NCBI RefSeq assembly: GCF_002211285.1
Contig: NZ_LOKX01000003.1
Span: forward strand, 62,001-126,000
Direction of reading: 5' to 3'
Length of the DNA stretch: 64,000 nt
Origin: Rhizobium sp. R635
GTDB taxonomy: Bacteria; Pseudomonadota; Alphaproteobacteria; Rhizobiales; Rhizobiaceae
Shown here: positions 1 through 8,483 of the stretch, piece after piece
Numbering within the stretch: position 1 is the stretch's first letter
Layout of the letters: every line of letters starts with the position of its first letter
Program-made: the position numbers and the translations under genes
The notes under the pieces: model-generated
Database searches by the model: none
Seen by the model: the letters and a program-made list of their open reading frames with translations, nothing else
What the model was told of the DNA's origin: nothing

Positions 1-1
1 C

Positions 2-136
2 AATGCCGTGCTCGGGCCGCTTCCCGGCCTCGCGGTCATTTCGATCGTCGTCACCTTCTACGTCGGCGTCCTCTGTTTCGCCCTGCGTCCGGACCGGGAC
101 GAAGGCGAATTCGGCCATGGCGAGGCGCATGTCTGA
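2..136 (+). CDS. C-terminal end of a membrane protein (5' partial)
   Basis: The frame is open from the window edge and stops at TGA 134-136, giving 44 residues. A hydrophobic stretch of about 20 residues (LAVISIVVTFYVGVLCFAL) forms one membrane helix, followed by a short charged tail rich in Asp, Glu and His. This is how many polytopic membrane proteins end, but too little is left to name a family. Its stop codon touches the end of the convergent usg gene with no spacer. I prefer this frame to the Ser/Arg-rich frame beside it because it encodes a sensible helix. Confidence 0.6.
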   Translation, partial: NAVLGPLPGLAVISIVVTFYVGVLCFALRPDRDEGEFGHGEAHV

Positions 137-403
137 TCAGTGCAGGATGAACTCGCCCTTCAGCGCCCGCCACTCGGTTGCCGAGATCAGCTTGCGGTGG
201 ACGTAGCGGACCGAATGCAGAGGCCCGTCGAGTTTTTCCTGCCAGAATTTCAGGAAACCGCGCATCTCGGGAAAATCGGGGGCGAGGTCATAGTCCTGCC
301 AGACGTAAGTCTGCAGGATCGCCGGGTGGTCCGGCAGGTGGTAGAGGATCTGGGCGGTCGTCAGGCCGTAACCCTGCAGTTGCTTTTCCATGTCCTTGTG
401 CAT
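137..403 (-). CDS. usg: Usg family protein
   Basis: An 88-residue protein of the Usg family, small alphaproteobacterial proteins named from a gene near a tryptophan/fts locus in Caulobacter; the biochemical role is not known. The sequence shows the family pattern: an N-terminal LxGYGLTTAxILYHLPDHP segment, an aromatic-rich middle with several Asp, and a C-terminal half containing GPLHSVRYVH. It has no signal peptide or membrane segment, so it is probably cytosolic. The start ATG at 401-403 follows a GAGAAG ribosome site. It is transcribed away from the amino-acid ABC operon in the same direction but beyond a hairpin, so is likely independent. Confidence 0.85.
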   Translation of the reverse strand: MHKDMEKQLQGYGLTTAQILYHLPDHPAILQTYVWQDYDLAPDFPEMRGFLKFWQEKLDGPLHSVRYVHRKLISATEWRALKGEFILH

Positions 404-528
404 CGTATTCAGCTTCTTCTCGTTCCCACTCGCGCTTTATTAGCGCTAGGTGAAATGGAAACATGCGAGTGGTTAACGGAAGCTTAACAGATGTATCGCG
501 GAGGAAATATTCTTTTTTATTTCAATAA

Positions 529-560
529 CTTGGCAGCATCGTGGGATGAGTGCTGCCAAG
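529..560 (-). terminator. Hairpin downstream of the amino-acid ABC permease genes
   Basis: Perfect 9-bp arms (CTTGGCAGC and GCTGCCAAG) enclose a 14-nt loop, 21 bp beyond the stop of the last permease gene. Read on the minus strand the stem is followed by TTATTGAAATAAAAAAG, which is A/T-rich but not a clean T run. Probably a transcription terminator or RNA-stabilising stem. Confidence 0.6.
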
Positions 561-580
561 CTGCGCCAGGGTGCTGCGCA

Positions 581-1411
581 TCACCGTTTCAGATGCCGGG
601 TCAGGCGGCGCTCGATCCAGGCCCAGAGATGGCGCAGCGCCTCGACGATGGTGAGGTAGAAGATCGCCGCCCAGAGATAGGTCTGATAGTCGAAAGTGCG
701 GGAGAAGGCGTAGCGGGTTTCGCCCATCAGGTCGAGCACGGTGATGATGGCAACGACCGCCGAGCCCTTGATCAGCAGAATGATCTCGTTGCCGTAGGGG
801 CGAAGCGCGACGATGAAGGCCTGTGGCAGGATGATCTTGCGAAAGGCAATGATCTTGTGGATGCCGAGGGCGGCCGCTGCTTCGCGCTGGCCGTGCGGGA
901 CGCTTTCGATGGCGCCGCGCAGGATTTCCGCCTGATAGGCCGCGGTGTTGATCGTCATGGCGAGCAGGCCGCAATACCAGGCGTCGCGGAAGAACCACCA
1001 GAGGCCGGCAGCTTCCAGCTGAAGGCGGAACACGCCGAGGCCGTAATAGACCAGGAAGAGCTGGGCGAGCAGCGGCGTGCCGCGGAAGAAATAGATATAG
1101 CCATAGGAAAGCCAGTTCAGCAGCCTGTTTTTCGACAGGCGCGCCATGGCAAGCGGCAGCGACAGAACGGCGCCGCAGACCACCGAAATGGCAACGAGAC
1201 TGAGCGTCACCCAGAGGCCGTGCAGGTAACGCGGTCCATATCGGGTGAACTTCTCGAGATCCCAGCCATTGATGACGGTGAAGATCAGCAGCGCGGCCAG
1301 CAAGGCCCAAAATGCGACGAAGACATAGCCGGCGAGGCGCGCGGCGGTCATCGGCTTCGCCCGCGCACGGGGCGCGGGCTGCGGCGGGATCAATGTTTCA
1401 GCGTAGCTCAT
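581..1411 (-). CDS. Polar amino-acid ABC transporter, permease (HisM type)
   Basis: A 276-residue inner-membrane permease of the His/Glu/Gln/Arg/opine family (BPD_transp_1 fold). After a short cytosolic N-terminus it has about five hydrophobic helices; LHGLWVTLSLVAISVVCG marks the family N-terminus and the EAAAALGIHK...ILPQA segment around residues 180-200 is the EAA loop that docks the ATPase. Its ATG overlaps the stop of the upstream permease gene by 4 bp, so the two are translationally coupled and probably form a heterodimer. The substrate is inferred (basic or opine-like amino acids) from the binding protein. No ATP-binding subunit follows; the next gene is usg, so the ATPase must come from elsewhere. 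Confidence 0.88.
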   Translation of the reverse strand: MSYAETLIPPQPAPRARAKPMTAARLAGYVFVAFWALLAALLIFTVINGWDLEKFTRYGPRYLHGLWVTLSLVAISVVCGAVLSLPLAMARLSKNRLLNWLSYGYIYFFRGTPLLAQLFLVYYGLGVFRLQLEAAGLWWFFRDAWYCGLLAMTINTAAYQAEILRGAIESVPHGQREAAAALGIHKIIAFRKIILPQAFIVALRPYGNEIILLIKGSAVVAIITVLDLMGETRYAFSRTFDYQTYLWAAIFYLTIVEALRHLWAWIERRLTRHLKR

Positions 1412-2214
1412 CGACGGACCTCCGAACGCTTGGCCCAGCGCTCGACATAGACGAGCAGGAAGGAGGAGAGGATGGCGAGCACCAGATAGAGACAGCAGGC
1501 GATGCCGTAGAAGAAGAAGGGTTCCTTGGTCACGCGCACGGCGACGTTCGTCTGGCGCAGGATATCGGAAAGGCTGATGATCGAGACGTAGGATGTGTCC
1601 TTCAGCAGTACCATCCAGAGATTCGTCAGGCCGGGGAGCGCAATGCGCACGAGTTGCGGCAGAACGATCAGGCGCAGCGTGCGGCCGCGATGCAGGCCGA
1701 GCGCGTCTCCGGCCTCATATTGGCCCTTGGGAATAGCGCGGAAGGCCGAAAGCAGCACTTCCGAGCAATAGGCGGAAAAGACGACAGACAGCGCGATGAC
1801 GCCGGCAAGGAAGGCGTTAATCTCGATCGGCGGTCCGACATAGCCGGCAAATTCCAGCAGAGACTGGATCAGCATCTGCATGCCGTAATAGATGATGAAG
1901 AGCGTCAGAAGCTCGGGCAGGCCGCGAAAGATCGTCGTGTAGATGCCGGCGGCCAGCCGTAGCGGCTTTTCCTCCGACTGCTGGCCGAGCGCCACGAGGA
2001 AGCCGATGGCGAGGCCGATCGGCAGGGTGACGATCGCCACCGATACGGTGACCTGGAGCCCGAGGGCGATCTCATCGCCCCAGCCGGTGTCGCCACAGGC
2101 AAGGATCGTCGACTGACCCAACCAGGTGAAGATGCCGGCGGGTCCGCAGAGCGGATCGAAAATGTGCACAAGTGCGCTCCAGAAGGAGCCCAGCGCGGAA
2201 AACAATCCGCCCAT
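1408..2214 (-). CDS. Polar amino-acid ABC transporter, permease (HisQ type)
   Basis: A 268-residue permease, partner of the neighbouring HisM-type subunit. GLQVTVSVAIVTLPIGLAIG is the family N-terminal helix and EAGDALGLHRGR...VLPQ is the EAA loop contacting the ATPase. About 50 residues precede the first conserved helix, which is normal in rhizobial members. It lies 113 bp after the binding-protein gene, separated by a strong hairpin that probably lowers its expression relative to the binding protein, and overlaps the next permease gene by 4 bp. Confidence 0.88.
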   Translation of the reverse strand: MGGLFSALGSFWSALVHIFDPLCGPAGIFTWLGQSTILACGDTGWGDEIALGLQVTVSVAIVTLPIGLAIGFLVALGQQSEEKPLRLAAGIYTTIFRGLPELLTLFIIYYGMQMLIQSLLEFAGYVGPPIEINAFLAGVIALSVVFSAYCSEVLLSAFRAIPKGQYEAGDALGLHRGRTLRLIVLPQLVRIALPGLTNLWMVLLKDTSYVSIISLSDILRQTNVAVRVTKEPFFFYGIACCLYLVLAILSSFLLVYVERWAKRSEVRR

Positions 2215-2265
2215 GCGAGAATTCCCCTCACGGCTTTTGCCGTTTTGATCTTGCCACCTTTGTCA

Positions 2266-2300
2266 AACAAAAATGGCGGAAGAGCAAGCCTTCCGCCATT
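2266..2300 (-). terminator. Strong hairpin between binding-protein and permease genes
   Basis: An 11-bp perfect inverted repeat (AATGGCGGAAG at 2272-2282, CTTCCGCCATT at 2290-2300) with a 7-nt loop. On the minus strand it is followed by TTTTTGTTTG, the layout of an intrinsic terminator. Since the permease genes follow in the same direction, it probably acts as a partial terminator or 3'-end protector, giving excess binding protein over permease, as is common in binding-protein-dependent operons. Confidence 0.75.
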
Positions 2301-2327
2301 CGCTTGATCGGCCAGATACCGAATTTC

Positions 2328-3101
2328 TCAATCGCCGTAAACGTCGAAATCGAAGTACTTGTCCTGGATCTTCTTGTACTCGCCGCTGGCGCGGATCGCG
2401 GCGATCGCCGTGTTGAGCTTTTCCTTCAGCGGATCGCCCTTGCGGATGGCGATGCCTGCGCCTTCGCCGTTGATTTCCTTGTCGACCGGCAGGGTCGTCA
2501 GGATCTTGCAGCAGGCGCCGGCGTCGGATTTGACCCATTCGGAGAGAACGACGACGTCGTCGATAACGGCGTCGACACGGCCGCTGGAAACGTCGAGCTT
2601 GTATTCGTCAGCCGTCGGATAGAGCTTCAGCTCGGTGTCGGCGAGGTGCTTCTCGGCGTAGTTGGCATGCGTCGTGGAAGTCTGCGCGCCGATCACCTTG
2701 CCCTTGAGGCCGGCAACGTCGGTGATCTTCGAATCCTTCGGCACGGCAATGGCCGGAGGGGTGTTGTAGTACTTGTTGGAGAAGTCGACGAGCTTGAGGC
2801 GCTCGGGCGTGATCGACATGGAAGAGACGATCATGTCGAACTTCTTGGCGTTGAGCGCCGGGATGATGCCGTCCCAATCGGTGCTGACGAAGGAGCATTC
2901 GGCCTTCATCTCAGCGCAGAGCGCCTTGGTGATGTCGATGTCGAAGCCCTGGATGGTGCCGCTGGCATCGACGAATTCGAAGGGCGGATAGGTCGAATCG
3001 GTGCCGATCACATACTTCTCGCCATCGGCCATGGCCGAGCCGGCAAAGAGAGACATCGCCGCGATCGAGGCTGCCGCGAAGAAACGAGTGGAGATATGCA
3101 T
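2328..3101 (-). CDS. Polar amino-acid ABC transporter, periplasmic binding protein
   Basis: A 257-residue SBP_bac_3 protein of the His/Lys/Arg/Orn and opine-binding group. Residues 1-25 are a typical Sec signal peptide ending in AGSAMA. The mature N-terminus shows the family motif YPPFEF...GFDIDITKALC, followed by the DWDGIIPAL and DMIVSSMSITPER segments that line the ligand cleft. Two adjacent Cys (near residue 203) and an earlier pair are consistent with periplasmic disulfides. It is the first gene of the unit and is separated from the permeases by a terminator-like hairpin. The exact ligand cannot be read from sequence; basic amino acids are the best guess. Confidence 0.88.
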   Translation of the reverse strand: MHISTRFFAAASIAAMSLFAGSAMADGEKYVIGTDSTYPPFEFVDASGTIQGFDIDITKALCAEMKAECSFVSTDWDGIIPALNAKKFDMIVSSMSITPERLKLVDFSNKYYNTPPAIAVPKDSKITDVAGLKGKVIGAQTSTTHANYAEKHLADTELKLYPTADEYKLDVSSGRVDAVIDDVVVLSEWVKSDAGACCKILTTLPVDKEINGEGAGIAIRKGDPLKEKLNTAIAAIRASGEYKKIQDKYFDFDVYGD

Positions 3102-3433
3102 GAGGATCCTCTCTGTTGGTAGCCGTCGCGCTTTTTTCTCTTGGCTGACGGCTGCTGTTCAACGGTGACGGGGCACCGCCTTGCGGCGATAATCAGACTT
3201 TTTTTCATGGAAATGCAACAGAAATTCCCGCGCGATTTGCCGCGCAAACCGCAGGCGAGATGAACGGCGCCGGACTGCGACATTCATGTGAGGTTAATCC
3301 CCGGCTTCCTAGAACCGGAACAAATCGGCGGTCTGGCGCTTAGCCATTTCGCCGTTTCGCCTCAATGCGACGCTAGGGGCGGAACCAGGGCCTGTCGGCC
3401 TTCAGGAAGCTCAAACAGGATAGAGGAAACCCG
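3102..3433. other. Divergent promoter region, amino-acid importer / OmpA-family gene
   Basis: 332 bp between divergent genes, so it must hold both promoters. The only clear elements are a T-run near 3200, a GCGCG-rich imperfect dyad around 3229-3246, and the ribosome site GAGGAAA ahead of the OmpA-family start. No recognised operator was found. Confidence 0.5.
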
Positions 3434-5602
3434 ATGGGCATGAAATCAAGATTGTTCGCGAGCGCGGCTTTTCCGCTGCTTTCCCTTACGCTGGCTTTGC
3501 AGCCGGCGTCGGCAATGGCGGCCGCACGCGGAGCCGTGACCGAGGCTGCGACCGTGCGGCAAATCGAACAGGGCAGCTTCGAAGTGGCGCAGGACGCGCC
3601 CTCCGAGGAGGAACTCCTGAAGAAGAAGCGCAAGCAGAAGGAGGAAGCCCCGGCCGAACAGGCGCCTGCCGCCGAGCAGCCGAAGGAAGCGCCCGCCGAG
3701 AAGCCGAAGGCCGAGCGGAAAGAGGCGCCTGCGCCCGAACCGAAGGCAGAGCCGGAACCGCCGAAGGCCGAAGCGCCGAAGGAGGAGCCAGCGCCCGAAA
3801 GCAAGCCGCAGCGGAAAGCCAAGCAGGCAGCCCAGCCGGAGGCCGAGCCGCAGCAGGAAGAGCAGCAGCCGGTAACGCAGGAAAAGCCGAGAAAGCCGAA
3901 GAAGCAGCAGACCGAGCAAGCCGAGCCGGAGGCTCAGCCGGCGCCCGAGCAGCAGCCGGCCGCCAAGGAGGCTCAGCCTGAGACGGAACAGGCCCAGCCA
4001 GAGGCCAAGCCGGAAGGCGGCAAGCGGGAAAAAGGTCAGGACAAGGCTCAGGGCCGGGATAAGGGCAAGGCCAAGACCGAGACCGCCGCTCCCGAGGCGG
4101 TGACGCCGGCGGAGGAACAGGCCAAGCCCGAAGCCAAGCCGGAGGCAAAACCCACAGCCGAAGCACCTGCCGAACCGAAGCCGAAAAAGGGCCAGGCCGC
4201 GGCACCTGCGGAGAAGGCAACCGAAGACAAGGCCGCCGCTCCGGAAGCTGCGCCCGCCGAAAAGCCGGCGGACGGCACGGCCGCAAAGCCTGCCGCCGAA
4301 CAGCCCGCTGGCGAGCAGCCTGCCGGCAAAACGCCGGCTGCGCCCTCCACCGACACGGCCCAGCCGCTGCCGGATGCCAGCGGCGGACAGCAGGTGCAGC
4401 AGGCCATTCCGGCGCCGGAAAAGGTTTCTCCCGAGGAGCTGGAGCGCCGCAAGAAGATCGCCGAAGATCCGGCCAAGAGCACCGAGACCGTCGTGCTGCC
4501 GGTCGAGAACGGTGCAGCCGTGCTCGACAGCGACAAGGATGCCGACCGCAGCAAGGGGCGGGAGGGTCGCCGCGACCGCGACAAGCTGCGCGCCGAAAGC
4601 CAGGAGGTGAAGGTGCCGACCTCGGATGCCGATGCGCAGGCGCCTGCCGCCGCTGCAGCGCCGGCGATCAAGCTCGAGGCCGTGACCAGCGAGAGGGGCA
4701 CCAGGCTCGACACGCGTCCGCAGTTTGCCCGGCCTGACGGTGCGCGCATCGACGACCGTACCGACGACAACCGCGTGATCATCCAGTACAACAATCAGGT
4801 GATCGTGCGCAGCGACGACGACAGGCGGTTCCTGCGCGACGGCGAACGGCCGACCTATGAGGAGCTGTCGGGCGATCGCTACCGCGAGACGATCACACGG
4901 CCGGAGGGCTATCGGATCGTCACGATCCGCAACCGCTACGGCGACATCATCCAGCGGTCGCGCGTTGATGCCCGCGGGCGCGAATATGTGCTCTACTATT
5001 CGCCCGATCTCTACGAGGATCCGGATCGCGACTATTTCGAGGATCCGGGCGCCGATCTGCCGCCGATGCGGCTGCGCGTGCCGCTCAACGACTACATCAT
5101 CGACACCAGCAGCGATCCGGACCGGGACTATTACGAGTTCCTGAGGGAGCCGCCCGTCGAGCAGGTGGAACGTGTCTATTCGCTTGACGAGGTGAAGTAT
5201 TCCGCCCGTATCCGCGATAAGGTGCGCCGCATCGATCTCGATACGATCACCTTCGCGACCGGCAGCGCCGACATCCCGATGACCCAGGCGCGCACGCTGC
5301 GCAAGGTGGCCGACGCGATCAACCAGGTGCTGGAGAAGGATCCGAGCGAAACCTTCCTGATCGAAGGCCATACGGATGCCGTCGGCTCCGACCAGAGCAA
5401 CCTGATCCTCTCCGACCAGCGGGCGGAGTCGGTCGCCAACGTGCTCTCCGACGTCTACGGCATCGCGCCGGAGAACCTGGCGACGCAGGGCTATGGTGAG
5501 CGCTACCTGAAGGTCAATACATCAGGCCCGGAACAGGAAAACCGCCGCGTCACCATCCGCCGCGTCACGCCGCTGGTTCGCCCGGTCGCTGCCAAGCAGT
5601 AA
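3434..5602 (+). CDS. OmpA-family envelope protein with very long Pro/Ala/Glu/Lys linker
   Basis: A 722-residue exported protein. Residues 1-30 form a signal peptide. Residues about 55-330 are low-complexity sequence made almost only of Pro, Ala, Glu, Lys and Gln, with repeated units such as EAKPEAKP and EQPAGEQPAG; this should be an extended, highly charged linker. Residues 440-590 are rich in Asp, Arg and Tyr and match nothing I can name. The C-terminus (about 602-710) is an OmpA peptidoglycan-binding domain, with TFATGSADI, the EGHTDAVGS loop and the SDQRAESV helix carrying the Asp and Arg that bind diaminopimelate. The domain should anchor the protein to peptidoglycan while the linker spans the periplasm. 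The start follows GAGGAAA. Confidence 0.85.
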   Translation: MGMKSRLFASAAFPLLSLTLALQPASAMAAARGAVTEAATVRQIEQGSFEVAQDAPSEEELLKKKRKQKEEAPAEQAPAAEQPKEAPAEKPKAERKEAPAPEPKAEPEPPKAEAPKEEPAPESKPQRKAKQAAQPEAEPQQEEQQPVTQEKPRKPKKQQTEQAEPEAQPAPEQQPAAKEAQPETEQAQPEAKPEGGKREKGQDKAQGRDKGKAKTETAAPEAVTPAEEQAKPEAKPEAKPTAEAPAEPKPKKGQAAAPAEKATEDKAAAPEAAPAEKPADGTAAKPAAEQPAGEQPAGKTPAAPSTDTAQPLPDASGGQQVQQAIPAPEKVSPEELERRKKIAEDPAKSTETVVLPVENGAAVLDSDKDADRSKGREGRRDRDKLRAESQEVKVPTSDADAQAPAAAAAPAIKLEAVTSERGTRLDTRPQFARPDGARIDDRTDDNRVIIQYNNQVIVRSDDDRRFLRDGERPTYEELSGDRYRETITRPEGYRIVTIRNRYGDIIQRSRVDARGREYVLYYSPDLYEDPDRDYFEDPGADLPPMRLRVPLNDYIIDTSSDPDRDYYEFLREPPVEQVERVYSLDEVKYSARIRDKVRRIDLDTITFATGSADIPMTQARTLRKVADAINQVLEKDPSETFLIEGHTDAVGSDQSNLILSDQRAESVANVLSDVYGIAPENLATQGYGERYLKVNTSGPEQENRRVTIRRVTPLVRPVAAKQ

Positions 5603-5609
5603 TGATCTT

Positions 5610-5634
5610 GCCCCTCCCTTGTATAGGGAGGGGC
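5610..5634 (+). terminator. Terminator after OmpA-family gene
   Basis: Perfect 9-bp arms GCCCCTCCC and GGGAGGGGC around a 7-nt loop, 8 bp after the stop, followed by the T-rich stretch TTGGCTTTTGTTCTTTC. The downstream gene is convergent. Confidence 0.75.
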
Positions 5635-5750
5635 CTTCCAGCCGTTCTTGGCTTTTGTTCTTTCTGACGGCGCCTGTCCTTACGTTCCCGACTGGAATAG
5701 TCAGTGCCGCAACGTGATTGATGTCCCGGAACTCACGCGGTCTTTGCCGC

Positions 5751-7085
5751 TCAGGGCTTCCTAAAATCTGCGGCTGCTTCCGCGCCCTTGGCGTCGGGGG
5801 CGACCGGCGCGCTTGCCTTCATTTCGCTGCCGGCTTCGCGCAGCAGCTCCTGAATGGCCTTTTCGGTCCTGCCGTAGTTACCTTCTCCGAAATGATGGTA
5901 GCGGATCTGGCCTTTGGCATCGATCAGATAGGCGGCAGGCCAATAGCTGTTCTCGAAGGCGCGCCAGATTTTGTAATCATTGTCGACCGCGACGGGGTAG
6001 CCGATCTTGAAGTCGCCGACCGCGCTCCTGACGTTGTCGATCTTCTTCTCGAAGGCGAATTCCGGGGCGTGGACGCCGATCACGACGAGACCCTGATCGG
6101 CGTATTTCTCCGCCCAGGCCCTGACATAGGGGATGGTGCGAATGCAGTTGATGCAGGAATAGGTCCAGAAATCGACGAGAACGACCTTGCCGCGCAGCTG
6201 CTCTGACGTGAGCGGCTTGGAATTCAGCCATTCGACGGCGCCGTCGAGCGAAGGCGCATAACCTTCGATCGGCAAGTCGCTGCGGAAGGGTTTCTTCGCA
6301 TCGGCCGCGGCGACGATCGCATCTTTGCTTGCCATCTCGGAAGATGCGCCGGCCGGCTTTGCATGCAGCCGGTCGAGCACGGCCTGTTCCAGAGACGCGG
6401 TGCTGGCATAGGAGATGCGGGACAGCAGGCTGGTGTCGAGGCCGAGCGCGATGACGGCGACGCCTGCCAGGACAGCCGCGCCTAGTACCTGGCGAATACG
6501 GTCGCCGAGACCGAGAGAGCGCTTCATGGCGGCGAATATCCTTCCGCCGACGAGCAAGGCCACGGCCAGCGAGGTTGCAGTGCCGGCGGCATAGGCCATC
6601 AGTAGGAAGCTCGTCTGAAGGCTGGCACCCTGAAGTGCGGCGCCCGTCAGAACGAGGCCGAGGATCGGCCCGGCGCAAGGCGCCCAGAGCAGGCCGGTGG
6701 CGACGCCAAGCATGAGCGCGCTCCTGACCGTCGGCGCGGTGCGTCCGCCACCGCCGGCGTTCAGAAGATTGTTGCCGACATCGACGATCGGGCGGGCCAG
6801 CGTGCTTGCGAAGCGCGGCGACAGCAGGCTCGCTCCGAAGAGCCCGAGCAGGACGATCGCGGCCAGGCGGCCATATTCATTGGCGCGGATGGCCCAACTG
6901 CCGCCGACCGCGGCAAGCGTCGCGACGAGCGCGAAAGTGGCGGCCATGCCGGCCAGCATCGGCAGCGTGCTCTTGCCGAAGGGCTGTCCGGCGCGGGCGA
7001 AAACGAAGGGGAGGATGGGAAGGATGCAGGGGCTGAGAATAGTCAGCACGCCTCCGAGATAGGCAATGATCAGAAGTGTCATCAT
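5751..7085 (-). CDS. CcdA-thioredoxin fusion (DipZ-like disulfide reductase)
   Basis: A 444-residue fusion that carries reducing power from the cytosol to periplasmic thiols. Residues 1-225 are a CcdA-type membrane domain with two intramembrane Cys in proline frames (C20 in SPCILP, C137 in APCAGP), the pair that relays electrons from thioredoxin. Residues about 265-425 form a periplasmic TlpA-like thioredoxin domain with active site C311-I-N-C314 after VVLVDFWTYS. The C-terminus is an Ala-rich tail. The frame extends 53 codons upstream, but the ATG at 7083-7085 has an AGGA ribosome site and starts directly at the first helix, so I use it. It is divergent from the Tat-exported hydrolase and shares its repeat-rich upstream region. 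A role in periplasmic redox protection is inferred. Confidence 0.85.
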   Translation of the reverse strand: MMTLLIIAYLGGVLTILSPCILPILPFVFARAGQPFGKSTLPMLAGMAATFALVATLAAVGGSWAIRANEYGRLAAIVLLGLFGASLLSPRFASTLARPIVDVGNNLLNAGGGGRTAPTVRSALMLGVATGLLWAPCAGPILGLVLTGAALQGASLQTSFLLMAYAAGTATSLAVALLVGGRIFAAMKRSLGLGDRIRQVLGAAVLAGVAVIALGLDTSLLSRISYASTASLEQAVLDRLHAKPAGASSEMASKDAIVAAADAKKPFRSDLPIEGYAPSLDGAVEWLNSKPLTSEQLRGKVVLVDFWTYSCINCIRTIPYVRAWAEKYADQGLVVIGVHAPEFAFEKKIDNVRSAVGDFKIGYPVAVDNDYKIWRAFENSYWPAAYLIDAKGQIRYHHFGEGNYGRTEKAIQELLREAGSEMKASAPVAPDAKGAEAAADFRKP

Positions 7086-7414
7086 CGTTTCCTTTGAAAC
7101 CGATTGATCGGGCTCTGGACGGCGATGGGCCTGAACCAGCAACGGCTGGGAAATAGCCGGGCGGAGGTATCCCCGATGTGTCTGGTTCGACGGGAAAATG
7201 TACCGAACTATTGCGCTGAGTGCGGGCGATACAAAAGAATACAAACGGCCTTATCCGGAGAGGCCGGATGCCCTGTCGAGGCAGCGCGTTTGTATCGGAA
7301 TGTATCTCGGCGGGCGGAGGTTACATTCGCATTCAAAAACCGCAGCCTGCGACATATGGGCGATACAAGCCGGACGTCATCTGAACGCCGTGATCCATTC
7401 GACAGGAGAGACCG
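7086..7414. promoter_or_regulatory. Divergent promoter region with 10-bp-phased direct repeats
   Basis: Three related elements sit here: 7227-7245 (minus strand TTTGTATTCTTTTGTATCG), 7291-7306 (plus strand TGTATCGGAATGTATC, a perfect TGTATC repeat with 10-bp period) and 7319-7335 (minus strand TGAATGCGAATGTAACC). Tandem half-sites one helical turn apart are what OmpR-type response regulators bind, and such a regulator is encoded two genes downstream. A further element of the same kind lies upstream of the ohr gene. Binding is inferred. Confidence 0.5.
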
Positions 7415-8467
7415 ATGTCAGAGCAAATCAACCATCACCGCCGCCGCTTCTTCGGCATGACGGCAATCGCGCTTGCAGCCGTCGAATTCGGCGTGGCCGG
7501 CGCGGCCGCAGCCCAACAGCCGCAGTCGTCCAGCGCAGGGCTGCCTGACGTGACGGCCGGAACCAACACCTCGTTCGAAGCGCTGAAGCAGGTCAAAACC
7601 GATGTGCTCGATATCGGTTATGCCGAGGCGGGGAAGGCGGATGGTCCGGTCGTGCTGCTGCTGCACGGCTGGCCTTATGACATCTATAGCTTCGTCGATG
7701 TCGCGCCGCTGCTTGCCTCTGCCGGCTACAGGGTGATCGTGCCTTATCTGCGCGGCTACGGCACGACACGGTTCCTCGATGACAAGACCCCGCGCAACGG
7801 CCAGCCTTCGGCGCTTGCCGCCGATATGATCGCCCTGATGGACGCGCTCAAGATCGAAAAGGCTGTCATTGCCGGTTACGACTGGGGCGGGCGGACCGCC
7901 AACATCATGGCCGCGCTCTGGCCGGAGCGCTGCAAGGCGATGGTATCGGTCAGCGGCTACCTGATCGGCAGCCAGGAGGCCAACCAGAAGCCGCTGCCGC
8001 CGAAGGCCGAACTTGCCTGGTGGTATCAGTTCTATTTCGCCACCGAACGCGGCCGCCTGGGCTATCAGAGCAACACGCACGATTTCGCAAAGCTGATCTG
8101 GCAGACGGCATCGCCGAAGTGGAATTTCGACGATGCGACATTCGACCGGTCCGCTGCCGCCTTCGACAATCCCGACCACGTCGAGATCGTCATCCACAAT
8201 TACCGCTGGCGCCTGGGGCTTGCCGAAGGCGAGGCGAAGTACGATGCCTATGAGAGGAAGCTCGCCGCGCTGCCGATGATTTCGGTGCCGACGATCACCA
8301 TGGAAGGCGATGCAAACGGTGCGCCGCATCCGGAGCCTTCCGCCTATGCCGGAAAATTCTCCGGCAAATACGAGCATCGCACGATCGGCGGCGGCATCGG
8401 CCATAACCTGCCGCAGGAGGCGCCGCAGGCCTTTGCCCAGGCGGTCATCGACGTCGATCGCTTCTGA
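7415..8467 (+). CDS. Tat-exported alpha/beta hydrolase, epoxide-hydrolase-like
   Basis: A 350-residue alpha/beta-fold hydrolase. The N-terminus has a twin-arginine signal (RRRFFGM at residues 9-15, then a hydrophobic Ala-rich segment ending AAAAQ), so the folded enzyme is exported. The oxyanion motif HGWP is at residues 84-87; the nucleophile elbow GYDWGG has Asp at 156, as in epoxide hydrolases and dehalogenases rather than Ser esterases; the catalytic His is in GIGHNLPQEAP near the C-terminus. The substrate is unknown. A GGAGAG ribosome site precedes the ATG. It is followed by an OmpR-type two-component system, and a redox gene lies upstream, suggesting a stress or detoxification role. Confidence 0.85.
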   Translation: MSEQINHHRRRFFGMTAIALAAVEFGVAGAAAAQQPQSSSAGLPDVTAGTNTSFEALKQVKTDVLDIGYAEAGKADGPVVLLLHGWPYDIYSFVDVAPLLASAGYRVIVPYLRGYGTTRFLDDKTPRNGQPSALAADMIALMDALKIEKAVIAGYDWGGRTANIMAALWPERCKAMVSVSGYLIGSQEANQKPLPPKAELAWWYQFYFATERGRLGYQSNTHDFAKLIWQTASPKWNFDDATFDRSAAAFDNPDHVEIVIHNYRWRLGLAEGEAKYDAYERKLAALPMISVPTITMEGDANGAPHPEPSAYAGKFSGKYEHRTIGGGIGHNLPQEAPQAFAQAVIDVDRF

Positions 8468-8483
8468 TCGGTGCTATAACAGT

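Noticed and set aside
3446..5371. 641-codon open frame on the minus strand
   Set aside because: Lies opposite the OmpA-family gene; its Leu/Arg/Gly-rich product is a result of the purine-rich linker sequence and matches no protein.
7350..7370. Further GATACA half-site near 7362 as a fourth regulator site
   Set aside because: Its partner half-site is 13 bp away, not 10, so it does not fit the phased-repeat pattern.
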